Below, in pieces: positions 35,930-45,284 of a stretch of DNA of 64,000 nt (position 1 is the first letter of the stretch; each line of letters begins with the position of its first letter). The position numbers and the translations under genes are program-made. The DNA is from Neospora caninum Liverpool (Eukaryota > Apicomplexa > Conoidasida > Eucoccidiorida > Sarcocystidae): contig NC_018385.1 in assembly GCF_000208865.1 (NCBI RefSeq), positions 908,124-972,123 of the forward strand. Reading direction: 5' to 3'. Under the pieces are notes generated by a model that was not told where the DNA came from, did not search any database, and saw only the letters and a program-made list of their open reading frames with translations.

Positions 35930-37019
35930 ATGGCAGACCCTGTAGAACTGCAAAAGCAGGAATTCAAGAAATACCTCGAAGACCACGGCGTGTTGCAACA
36001 ACTCTCCCGTGTTCTTGTCGGGCTGTACGAGGAACCCGACCGACCTCCCAATGCACTCGACTTTATCAAAAAGTACCTCGGCGCTCCGACTGGTATGTCG
36101 GGAACCAAGTGTGAACAGAAAAACTAAACTTTTCGGGTTTCGATTCCCCTTTGACGCAATCGCCTGTGCACGGTGGGCCGAACCACTTATAAAGTAGCCG
36201 GGGGAGAGCACACACAACTGACAAGAAAGAGCAGAGAACCAGGTTTTGTTCTTCCGATACCTAGGCAAAGAAATGGGAAACTGACACTTGTGTGAGCGCG
36301 AAAGGACACACACACCGAGACTCGACCGGCACAAAAAGGCCGGGGAGAGTGAGGATTTCCGTCGCACACACAGAGTCTCCAGGGAAGTTCGCCGGTGAAT
36401 CGGAAACGCTGGCAAACCGCTCAAACACTGCCGAAGAACGGCGACTTGTCAGCCGAACAGCTCGGCCAAGTCTCTCCATGTAAACGCCTGGTGTAGGCCA
36501 CGTCAACTTTCAGCTGCGTTAAAGCTGAAGGCTCGAACAACCCTCGGAGACACATTCAGAAAGAAGAGAGAGAAAACCTAGACAACTCAGCACAGATCCT
36601 CTTCTCCCGCCGTTTCAGCCCGCACACCAGACGCGGTTGGTGTTTCAACGGGGAAGGGCGGAAACGGGTTATAATCGTAGCCGTCGAGACAGCGCGACAC
36701 CGACACGGAGAGCGAAACGTTCCGGTACGTTGGGCGGCGCCAGGTTTTTCGGGAAAACGGTAACGATCGACGTGGACTCGACAAACCAGTTCGCTCTGGG
36801 AATGTCGCCTGGCGACCCGAAAGTGCCGGGCGTGTCCAGAAAAGCTGCTGCTTTACGCGAGTCGAGTTGCTTTCTGTTTTTGTTCTCTCGCCAGGAGCAG
36901 ATATCGACGCCCTGCGCTCCGAGATCGATAGCCTGAAAAAAGAGAATGGACGCCTCAAAGCCAGAGTGGAACAACTGCAGCAAGAGATCGATACGCTGCA
37001 ACAAGATCTCGAAGCCTGA
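35930..37019 (+). CDS. MYCBP: MYCBP / AMY-1 family small coiled-coil protein
   Basis: A 95-residue homologue of c-Myc-binding protein. Two exons, 35930-36092 and 36895-37019, joined in phase through GTATGT and an acceptor ending TCTCGCCAG. The N-terminal half has the family signature: FKKYLEDHGVLQQLSRVL, then LYEEPDRPPNALDFIKKYLG (about residues 34-53). The C-terminal half (about 56-95) is a leucine-heptad coiled coil. Length and architecture match metazoan MYCBP (about 103 residues). In animals the protein binds A-kinase anchoring proteins; the Chlamydomonas relative is an axonemal central-pair component. Apicomplexa have no Myc, so an AKAP-like or flagellar/cytoskeletal role is more likely; this is inference. 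The start is the first ATG in frame and gives the conserved length. Confidence 0.9.
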
Positions 37020-38261
37020 GGTCTCTTTGGAAACGAAAAGCACACGCAATGATCACGTGACAGACATATCTGTATCGATGAAGCAGAGATCTACTCATGT
37101 CCATGGATATGTATCTGTCTACATGGTATGTGAATCTGTAACTGTCTCTCTATTTCTCTGTCGATAATAGTCTGTGTTTATCTACTGCGGAGAGTGTTTG
37201 CAAACAAGGGACACGGCCTGAGTGAAGATGCTCTTTGTTCTTGGCTCCTGGGGAGAGAGACATTTGCATACCTCTTGCGCTTCGTCAATCGCAGCGCTCG
37301 ACGCCTAGTTTGCTGCGTTTTGCCCTCGGACGATAAACCAAGAAAACGGATTGCTAGCACCTGTGAGTGCTTCGCGCGTCCCTCTCTCGTCCGCTTGCTC
37401 CACACAGCAATAGGACCACACAGACGGGCGCCCGCCGAAGAGGATACAAAAGCAGAACGGAACGCAGGGTACTCTTTGAAAAGAAATATACGCTTCCACT
37501 GAAGCCTGTCGGCATGCAGTTTTTGTGGCGAATGCGAAACTCGGTGATTCGCTCTTCCTTCGAGGGAACAAGCGTAGCCGACTGCTAGTCATTCCGTGCC
37601 CCGACTCTCTGCTGGCCTTCGAAACCACGCACAAAGAGCAGAACGGGGAAAACAGAGAGACAAGCGAGAGAAAGGGAGAAAAGGAGAGAGAGACAGAGAA
37701 AGAGAGAAAGCCGGGACAACAAAAGAGATGGGAGGAGAAAAACAGACAAGGAAAAAGAGGACACGTGAACGCGGCAGGAGAGAGAAAGAGAGACATAGGA
37801 TAAAAAGAAAAAGAGACCGAGGACGAAAGCGAAAAAGTAGCGAGAGGACTTGAGCCCGTGTTCTCTCCATGAAAAGAGACGGCGAAAGTGAAGGAACTTT
37901 TTGTCAAACTCCACATGGCATCTAAGTTAGTTTATAAAACGGCAGGAAAAAATCGCACTCGCGCGTTCTCTATTTCATCCACATTTCTTCACGCTGGCCT
38001 CTATATCCACAGAAACGGTTTGCCCATCCAACGAATTCGACGAGACTTCGTTAAGTGGATCTATGCCAAAGCGCCTTCTCGACGATTCCGTAAGTCTACT
38101 TCCAGTTGCATAGCTTGCTTTCGGTTTCTATTCGTCCATTCTCTCTGCTACACCCCAGCATGGGAACGTGAAACTGCGCAAGAGTAGGTAAATGGATATT
38201 TATATGGACCGGTACAGGAGAAGAGCAACTCTTTGTTGAGTCTGTGTTCTGTGGATATACA

Positions 38262-38285
38262 TATATATATGTATATATATATATA
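38262..38285. repeat. (TA)n microsatellite
   Basis: A short TA run interrupted by ATG, between the converging MYCBP and P-loop protein genes. Confidence 0.75.
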
Positions 38286-38768
38286 TCTTTATATCTACAT
38301 GTACAGCCATCTCTCCTTTCAGTGTATATATGCTTTGCCTGAGAGGCAGACACAGACATGGCAAGCAACAGGAGAAGAACGGGTAGAAGAGAAGGAAAGA
38401 AGAGACAGACGAACAATAAACGACCTTTAGACGGAAGAGTTCTGGACGGAAGAGAGTTCTGGCGAGAAGTTCGGAAATGGAAAACCTGGAAAAAAAGCGA
38501 GCCCCAAAATCGAGCAAACACCTGCTTGGAATCGAAGACGCGAAAAAGGACGTCTCGCTCATTTCAAGACGCCCTTCCTATTTCCCGTCCTTCGACAAAA
38601 CAAAACACACGGAAAAGAGCGGCGCACAGTTCATTCTTACCTTCTCCCGTTGTCTACCTTTCTATCTCTTCCCTTCCCTCCCTTTGTCTCTTTCTCCTTC
38701 GTGAACTTTCTTCTTTTTCTAACTTCTCGCCTGCTTGCCTTTGCGCCTTCGGCCGTAACCCTTCTATG

Positions 38769-38782
38769 CCCCCCCCCCCCCC
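38769..38782. repeat. 14-base poly-C run
   Basis: An uninterrupted C14 homopolymer lies about 47 bases beyond the P-loop protein stop codon, on its 3' side. Confidence 0.85.
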
Positions 38783-38828
38783 TTTCCCTCCCGACCCCCT
38801 TTCCTTTTCGTTCGCTGCTTCGTCCGGT

Positions 38829-41800
38829 TCAGGAAACGCGGGAAGAGATCTGTAGGCTCTCTTTCTCTCTCAGGTCGCGCAGCAACACAAGAAGACGCTC
38901 GGGATGCTCTGCCGCCCGACCGCTCGCTCGACTAGTCTCCCCTTTCCCTCCGCTCGTCCTTCTCTCTCCCTCGTCCTTCCGCTCTTCTTCCACTCCATTT
39001 CTCTTTGCTGCGTCTTGTGCACCTTGTCCTTCTCGCGGCGATTCACAGGAAACATCCAACGCTCTGCTCACACAGTCATCGCTTCGAGACAGAGGCGCTT
39101 TGGCGTCTTCAGGTGTCTGGCCGCTCTCTTTTCTTGTCTCGAGTGCCTTCCACAGCTCTTCGAATCCCCGCATCCACGCAGCCCCTCTTCCTCTGTCTCC
39201 CATCAGCGCACTCTCCTCTCTTTCTCTCGCTTTTCTTGCATGCCGAGCAGGAAGAAAAACGACAACTTTCGTCCACACCGGGTCGGCCTCGACGCACGGC
39301 CTCCACCGCTCGACGATCCACGACAACGCACCCTGTTCGCGTGTCTCCTTCCCTTCGTTCTCTTCTCCCTTTTCCCCTTCTTCTCTTCCTCTTCCCGGTC
39401 CTCGTTCGCAGTGTTCGAGGTCCGCGTGGCAGCTTCCAAGGAGAGAGAGGTCGCCTGCAAGTTGCAAGAGAACGTGCGCGTCGTCGCAAAGGCTGTGCAG
39501 GATAGAAGAAATGTCTTCTTCCTCGTCTTCCTCCTTTTCCCCTTCTTCCTCTCTTCGTCTTTGAACGCAGGATCGGTCTTCCTCTTTGAGGACGCGGTTG
39601 CGTTCGTCGCTGTGTCTGTCAAGAGGCTTCTCTTTGCGTTGGAAGTTCCCCTTTCGTCGTTTTTCGAAAAATAGGGAAAGGCAGGAACCCAACTGGCAAA
39701 GTTGCTTCAGCGCGGCAGCTCCAACAACGCGCCTGATCGAATCGGCGTCTCCAGTCCACAGCAACGCTTTCGGAAGTTCTGTTTTTCTCTCTTCCTCTTC
39801 CCTCCCTTGTCTCCCTTCCTCTGTGTCTCCTCCCTCAACGCGCTGCTCGGGTCCGGTGTCCATCTCCAGACGTCTCTCGATGCCACCGCCTTGGTTTTCC
39901 CCAGTCTGCCTCTGGCTGTCTCCTCTCCTGCACTCCTCTCCTCCTTCCGGCCTTCTCTCCTCCCTGACTCTTCCTTCTTTCCCTCCGTTTCGTGTCTCCT
40001 CTTTCCTCTCTTCTTCCCTGCCTCCGCACGCATGCCCTGCGTCCAGTATTTCCCAAAAGCGCCCGGGGAGAGGTCCGCAGCTGGCCTCGCGTCGGAGGCG
40101 AGAGAGAACAAGACGAAAAAGGTCCGGATGGAACGGCAGCCGAACTGCGCAGTCGGGCTGAGACAGAGACGCACGCGAGGAAGACGAGCCCGACACAGGA
40201 CACGAAACAGCCTCAGAAGAGGAGGGAGAGGCGAGCGGACGAGAAGTGGGAGACCCGGAGCACCGAACAGGCCGAATGAGCAGCGACCGCCGTCTGCTTG
40301 TCCCCCTCTCTTCACGCCGAGCTACATCCGGAGGTTCTCGTCCGCCCCCCTTCCTCCCCTCTCTGCCTTCTCGTTCTCCCGTCTCCTGTTCTTCCCACTG
40401 CAGCTCCAGAGCCGTTGGAGGGAACGGGTCCGCCAGCCGTGAGAACGGCGAGGCGGCGGAGATTCCGACGAGGCCTCGCGCAAGAAGAGGAAAAGCATTC
40501 AAAACCGTAGAGGGAGGGAGGAAATCTCCATCGCTCTCTCCGTCGTTCCGTTCGCTTCTGCCCGCCGACGAGCTGTGGTCGTGCTCGTCTTCCAAGCCTT
40601 CAGCGAAATCGGCTCCAGAGATCCACAAACGCACCAAAGTGTGCGAAGAAGAAAGAGAAGCAGGAGAAGGCGTTGGTGAGAGAGGAGATCGAGTTCCGTT
40701 TCGAAGTTTCTCAACTACGCGGAGAAAAGCGAGGAGAGTGAGTCTTCCGAGCTCCCCGGTCAACGACCGCCCTCTCGTTTGCTGAAGGCACACCGCTTCC
40801 TCTCTCTCTTCTTGGCGCTTCCTGCCTGCCTCCGTTTCTTCGGGTTCCTCCGGACGCGACGGAGAGACTTCCACTTCGTCTCCACTCCCTAACTTCAGCG
40901 AAGACAGCGCAGACGCGCATGAGGGGAGATCTAGGAGACGCGGTTCGGCCGCATGCGAGGCAGCCGAAGAAGGCGCGTCCTGACAGAAGCACTGAAGAAG
41001 ACGAACGAGAAATCTCACGAGACTCGCCACAGAAAAGGGGAGAAGAACCGACGGAACAGACGAAGGAACTCCAGAAAGAGAAGTCACGGGAGAAGAAGGA
41101 GCGGGAGAAGAAGAAGAAGGAGCAGAAGAAGGAGAAGGAGAAGACGGGGAGAGCCGCTGGTCTTCTGTGAGGAGTCGAAGAGGGAAGACGCCGCGGAGCT
41201 GGAAACGCGACAAGCAGTCGAGAGAGAGTTTCGGTTCGCTTCTTTGCATGTGCGAGTTGGAGGACAGAGTAATATTAACGAGAGAGGACCGTCGAGGAGA
41301 CCAGAGGAAGCAGAAGAACGCAGAGAGAAAGAGGAAGACGGGGTGCTGATACAGTTGCCGCTCTTCTTCTCTCATCGCACAGACCCAACGCTCTCCTGTT
41401 GTCTCATCTTCTTCAAAGGGTGTCCACGACACCTGTTCTTCCCTCACTTCTTCCCCTTCACAGCTGTCTCCGTTTTCTGCCGATGTCTCTTCGTTTTCTG
41501 GGCGAAAGGCCCGCTGCCGTCTCACACTCTCAAGGATCCTCTCGAACTCTGCATACAACTTTTCTTCTTTCCTCTCTTCCTCTTCTTCTCCTTTTTCTAG
41601 GGTTTCTTCCACCGAGCTTTCCGGCGCGCGAGAGACGCAGTGCACGGCCTGCACGGCTCGCCGAAAATTCTGGCGGAACCAGAGAGGAGAAGCCCGCGAA
41701 GAAGAGGACGAAGAAGAGGACGCAGAAGAGGAAGAAGGAGAAGAGGAAGAAGGAGAAGAGGAAGAAGGAGAAGAGGAAGAAGGAGAAGAGGAAGAAGGAG

Positions 41801-43778
41801 AAGAGGGAGAAGGAGACGCACGAAGGGGTCGGGGATTGTTTGGGTCTCTGGGTTCCGGTAGGCGATTGCATGCAAAGATGAAACCTTGCTGACGCGCAGC
41901 AGAAACGGAAGTCGACGAGGGAGAAGAATCCTCGTGAGAGAAACTTTGAAGAGTCCCCAGAGCGTGAAGTTTCCGAAGCAGCGACACGAAAGCATCAACA
42001 CTCAGCAGCCCGAACGAAGAAGACAGAGAACAAGAATAACACGAAGGAGAGCACGGAGAATAACAAGATGGAGAACAAGAACAAAAATCACAAGAGGCAG
42101 GAAATTGTGGTGGGGACGCAGACCTCCAGGGTGGAGAGGATGAAGAGTTTGAATCGCAATTTCCCGTCGCTTGTCCAGGTTTTTTGTTGCCTCTTTCGTC
42201 CTTTTCTTCCGATGCGTCTGTCGTCGGCAGATCCTCTTCGGGGTTCCTCGCTCCGTTTCCTTGTTCTTGTGAATCGCTCGAAGGGAACAAACTCTGACAA
42301 TTGACAAAATAGACAACTTGCTCCGCATCTCCAATCATCTCCACTGATCTACTGAGCACCCTCAGGAGCTCTTGCGCATCTCGATCTTCTTGTTCTTGAT
42401 CTCCCACTAGTTCTTCCTTTTCTCTCGCCTTTTCTCCTTCGTCTTCTCTCTGTTTCGAAGCCGAAAGCTCGAGGGCGTGGGTGACTCTGAAGGGGCCGAC
42501 TGCCTGCTGTATGGCGAGTCTTCTGAAGTGTCTCTTTTCTGCTCTCAACAGCGTTCGCGCGGCCTCGAGGGCTGTATCTTCCACTTTTTGTCTCCTGTGT
42601 GTTTGTTTGGGGGCGTCTCTCTGCGTTCCCCTCAGTGTTCGCGCTCCTTTTTCCTCTCCTTCTCGCTCCGATGGAGAGACAAGAGAGGAGGCGGAGACCG
42701 CGTGAGAGCGTTTTTCTTTCTTTGACTGTCTGAGGATTTCAAAGAAGTGAAGAAGACGATCCAAATGGTCTCCTCCGAGTTCCAACAGATGCAGAGCTAC
42801 GTAGCGAGTCAGGGCTGAGAAGCGCAAAGAAGAAGAGGAAGAGGAAGGAGAAGAAGACGGCGACAGAACGGAGAAGGCAATTGAAAATTCGGAGCAGAAG
42901 AAAAGGAAATCCTCAAGGGTGAACAGCACGAGAGCCCGCGCGACGTCGCTGTCCAAGAAAGGCCGTTCGTCTCGACAGAACGACAACAACGCAGAGGAAT
43001 GCTCGAGCGAGGAAGAGGAAGAGAACGAAGAGGAAGAAGAGGAAGATGAAGAGGCAAGCTTTTCGAATGTGTTCGGCTGGTCGGTTCTCTCCTCAGAAAG
43101 AACCTCTCCGCATCCGCTCTCTTCGTCTGAGGTCTCCTGCCGTTTCTGCTGTCCTTCCTCTTCCGCCTTCTCTTGGAAGTCCCGTTCTCTCAGGAAAACG
43201 AGACGCGTATTCGAGAAGGAGGCTTGGAGGAAGGGGAGGAACGAGGTGAGCTGAAGGAAACGTGCTCCGAGACGGTCTCTGCAGAACGCATGCAAAAAAG
43301 TACTCTTCCCTGCATTTTGATCGCCCACAATCAACAAACTGACCATCGCTGTCTCCCCGCAGTGGGCCACGAAACGCGAAGGCCTCGCTGCTTCCCCTCT
43401 CTCCCTCCACAGTCCGTCTTTTTCTTCGTGTTCTTCGTCTTGGTCTTCTTCTTCGTTGCTTGTCTCTGCATCGGTGTCTCTGTTGCGGCTTGGCGCGTTT
43501 TGCTCTTTCCTTTGGAGATCTCCATGAGGTTTTAAGAGAGAGAAGGGAGTCGGGAGCGGCGTGTAAAACTGGTGCGGTCCGTGAAAAAGGCGACATGCAG
43601 GATCGAAGGCGGCGGGGCGGAAAACCGACTCGTCGATTTCTTCGTGGCGCCGATCCAAGTGTCGATACACCCAGCGCTGTTCCAAACCGAAGGGTGTTTC
43701 GCGAATTTCCAGGCCCTCTTCCTCGGCTGTTTCGTTTTCGACAGACTGCTGACACGCAGGCTGCCTCTTCGTCTCCAT
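38829..43778 (-). CDS. Large P-loop NTPase-like protein of unknown family
   Basis: A single uninterrupted frame of 1649 codons from the first ATG (43778); the 21 codons upstream lack an ATG. Residues about 50-85 (FGLEQRWVYR... HGPHQFYTPLP) look globular. VSLLIVGDQNAGKST follows, a clear Walker A/G1 motif at about 152-160 with Lys158. Later ordered segments include EQVVYFVNCQSLF, LLSVDAFVSLLRKLHALGTLQSF and GFIFACNRLPEP; the last could be a degenerate G4 motif. These are separated by long Glu/Arg- and Ser-rich tracts, one a near-perfect microsatellite at about 41695-41815. A GTPase or related nucleotide-binding protein is likely, but I cannot name the family. The intron-free length is unusual beside its many-exon neighbours. 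It is divergent from SYF1. Confidence 0.8.
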   Translation of the reverse strand: METKRQPACQQSVENETAEEEGLEIRETPFGLEQRWVYRHLDRRHEEIDESVFRPAAFDPACRLFHGPHQFYTPLPTPFSLLKPHGDLQRKEQNAPSRNRDTDAETSNEEEDQDEEHEEKDGLWRERGEAARPSRFVAHCGETAMVSLLIVGDQNAGKSTFLHAFCRDRLGARFLQLTSFLPFLQASFSNTRLVFLRERDFQEKAEEEGQQKRQETSDEESGCGEVLSEERTDQPNTFEKLASSSSSSSSSFSSSSSLEHSSALLSFCRDERPFLDSDVARALVLFTLEDFLFFCSEFSIAFSVLSPSSSPSSSSSSLRFSALTRYVALHLLELGGDHLDRLLHFFEILRQSKKEKRSHAVSASSLVSPSEREGEEKGARTLRGTQRDAPKQTHRRQKVEDTALEAARTLLRAEKRHFRRLAIQQAVGPFRVTHALELSASKQREDEGEKAREKEELVGDQEQEDRDAQELLRVLSRSVEMIGDAEQVVYFVNCQSLFPSSDSQEQGNGARNPEEDLPTTDASEEKDERGNKKPGQATGNCDSNSSSSPPWRSASPPQFPASCDFCSCSPSCYSPCSPSCYSCSLSSSFGLLSVDAFVSLLRKLHALGTLQSFSHEDSSPSSTSVSAARQQGFIFACNRLPEPRDPNNPRPLRASPSPSSPSSSSPSSSSPSSSSPSSSSPSSSSASSSSSSSSRASPLWFRQNFRRAVQAVHCVSRAPESSVEETLEKGEEEEERKEEKLYAEFERILESVRRQRAFRPENEETSAENGDSCEGEEVREEQVSWTPFEEDETTGERWVCAMREEERQLYQHPVFLFLSAFFCFLWSPRRSSLVNITLSSNSHMQRSEPKLSLDCLSRFQLRGVFPLRLLTEDQRLSPSSPSPSSAPSSSSPAPSSPVTSLSGVPSSVPSVLLPFSVASLVRFLVRLLQCFCQDAPSSAASHAAEPRLLDLPSCASALSSLKLGSGDEVEVSPSRPEEPEETEAGRKRQEEREEAVCLQQTRGRSLTGELGRLTLLAFLRVVEKLRNGTRSPLSPTPSPASLSSSHTLVRLWISGADFAEGLEDEHDHSSSAGRSERNDGESDGDFLPPSTVLNAFPLLARGLVGISAASPFSRLADPFPPTALELQWEEQETGEREGREGRKGGGREPPDVARREERGTSRRRSLLIRPVRCSGSPTSRPLASPSSSEAVSCPVSGSSSSRASLSQPDCAVRLPFHPDLFRLVLSRLRREASCGPLPGRFWEILDAGHACGGREEERKEETRNGGKEGRVREERRPEGGEECRRGDSQRQTGENQGGGIERRLEMDTGPEQRVEGGDTEEGRQGREEEERKTELPKALLWTGDADSIRRVVGAAALKQLCQLGSCLSLFFEKRRKGNFQRKEKPLDRHSDERNRVLKEEDRSCVQRRREEEGEKEEDEEEDISSILHSLCDDAHVLLQLAGDLSLLGSCHADLEHCERGPGRGREEGEKGEENEGKETREQGALSWIVERWRPCVEADPVWTKVVVFLPARHARKAREREESALMGDRGRGAAWMRGFEELWKALETRKESGQTPEDAKAPLSRSDDCVSRALDVSCESPREGQGAQDAAKRNGVEEERKDEGERRTSGGKGETSRASGRAAEHPERLLVLLRDLREKESLQISSRVS
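41695..41815. repeat. 15-base coding minisatellite encoding Ser/Pro repeats
   Basis: Plus-strand units of GAAGAAGGAGAAGAG-type sequence repeat about seven times. Read on the minus strand they encode alternating Pro and runs of four Ser in the P-loop protein. The 15-base unit keeps the frame when copy number changes. Confidence 0.85.
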
Positions 43779-45284
43779 GTTGAGTATCGCAGGTTTCTCT
43801 GCTCTGCGCTTTTCCTCCAGGGGTCGGTTTTCTCTCTGCACCCTAACTCATAATATATAGACCTATGCAGCCCTCCATTTATCGACAACTGTATGCATAC
43901 ATCTAGGCGAAGCGCGAAAGGACGTCTCTCTCTCTACATACATGTATACGCGCACACGTACACGTATGAACGGACGAATAGATCAAGACGCACATGCTCC
44001 ATGCGAGTTCACAGCTGTACATTCATGGAATGCTACATATTTGTATGGTTCGCATTGGAAATCCGTCTATACAGATGCCCGGGAGAGAGAGAACCGCTAG
44101 GAGACAGAGAGAGCGAAGAGCGGGCAGAGAGACACACAGAGAGAGAGCGCACCCGACAGAGAAGATAAGAGGCGGGTCAGAAGAGGGTCAAGATGAAGCA
44201 GAACTGACGGGGAAGCGAAAGGAGGAAAGACCGGAGAACGACATCTGTTTCGGAAAAATCGGCGTTTCCCAACTTTTCGCGGCAGCGCAGAGCGAGGGCG
44301 GCGGGAACAGACTCGTGCATGCACCACCGTAAAACGGACCACAACAGAAGACCGACGTTTACAACCTGAAAAGTATTACTTTTTTGTGCTTCTCTTCCAG
44401 AGGCGGCGAGAGAGGAGGGAGACGAAAGGCGAGGGCGGGGAAAGCAAATTGACGGAAAACGCTACTCTCTCGGGTCGCCTGGCTGTGTTCTGTGCATCTC
44501 TGGAACGAGACTTCAGAACAGGACTGGAGAGAGAGTGGGGAAGCCAGTGAGGAGAAAGCGAGATTTTTCTGTTTTTTTCTTCTCAGCTCAGTCAAGTCTC
44601 TTCTTTTGCAGGGGTGAAGAAGAGGCGCGAACGAGGAGAGACACCGTCGCGCGGTTCTTCGTTCTCCCGTCCGGTCTTCCCCCGTCCAGTCTTCACCTTG
44701 TTTCTTTCCGTCAATTTGTCTTTTTTCTCTCCCCTTTCTTCGCTTTTTCTCTCTCTGCCCACTTTTGTCTTTGTTTTTCCTGCTTTTCACTCGCTGCCCC
44801 GCTTTCGTTCCAACTTCCCGGTATCCTTCCTGCGCGCCTCTTGTCCCCTCGCGAGAAGCGGCGAGGAAAAGTGTTTCTCCCTGTGTCGATGCTCGTGCCC
44901 CTGTTTGTCAGTTTCGCGTTTCTTTTCTTCTGCAGTCTTCGTTAGTTCGGTGTGCTCTCGCCGAATTCTCCCAGTTCCCCGCTTTGTTTCCCGCCGTTTT
45001 TCACCCTGGCCTTTCTCTCCTCTCTTTTCCAAAGCACGACACCCGTTCTCCTCCCCTCGAGGCCTTGTTCTTCCCTCTCTCTCCTCCGTTTCCTCCCGTC
45101 TCTTTCATCGTCTCCTCTTTCTTCCTCGTCTTCTTTCTCGCCTTCCTCTTCTTGTTTCGGTCTTTTTCACCCCCATCCTATTCTTTTGCGTTTATCTTCC
45201 CTTGCGTTGCCGTTCGCCTGTTCTGTGGACGCGTGACGAAGAAAGTCGGAAACTGGCGAGAAAACGCGCAGAATCCACTGCACG
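43779..45284. promoter_or_regulatory. Divergent intergenic region between P-loop protein and SYF1
   Basis: About 1.5 kb lie between two start codons pointing apart, so both promoters should be here. The part next to SYF1 (about 44580-45240) is strongly pyrimidine-rich. No gene is recognisable; long open frames here arise from the biased composition. Confidence 0.45.

Larger units (their letters stand above)
37020..38828. other. Intergenic region between MYCBP and the P-loop protein gene
   Basis: About 1.8 kb between two converging genes, presumably both 3' untranslated regions. It includes a purine-rich stretch (about 37640-37850), a TA tract at about 38262-38285 and a run of 14 C at 38769-38782. 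No gene is recognisable. Confidence 0.45.

Noticed and set aside
38650..40442. Several 160-300 codon plus-strand ORFs opposite the P-loop protein
   Set aside because: Ser/Pro/Leu-rich shadows of the Glu/Arg/Ser-rich coding strand with no conserved features.
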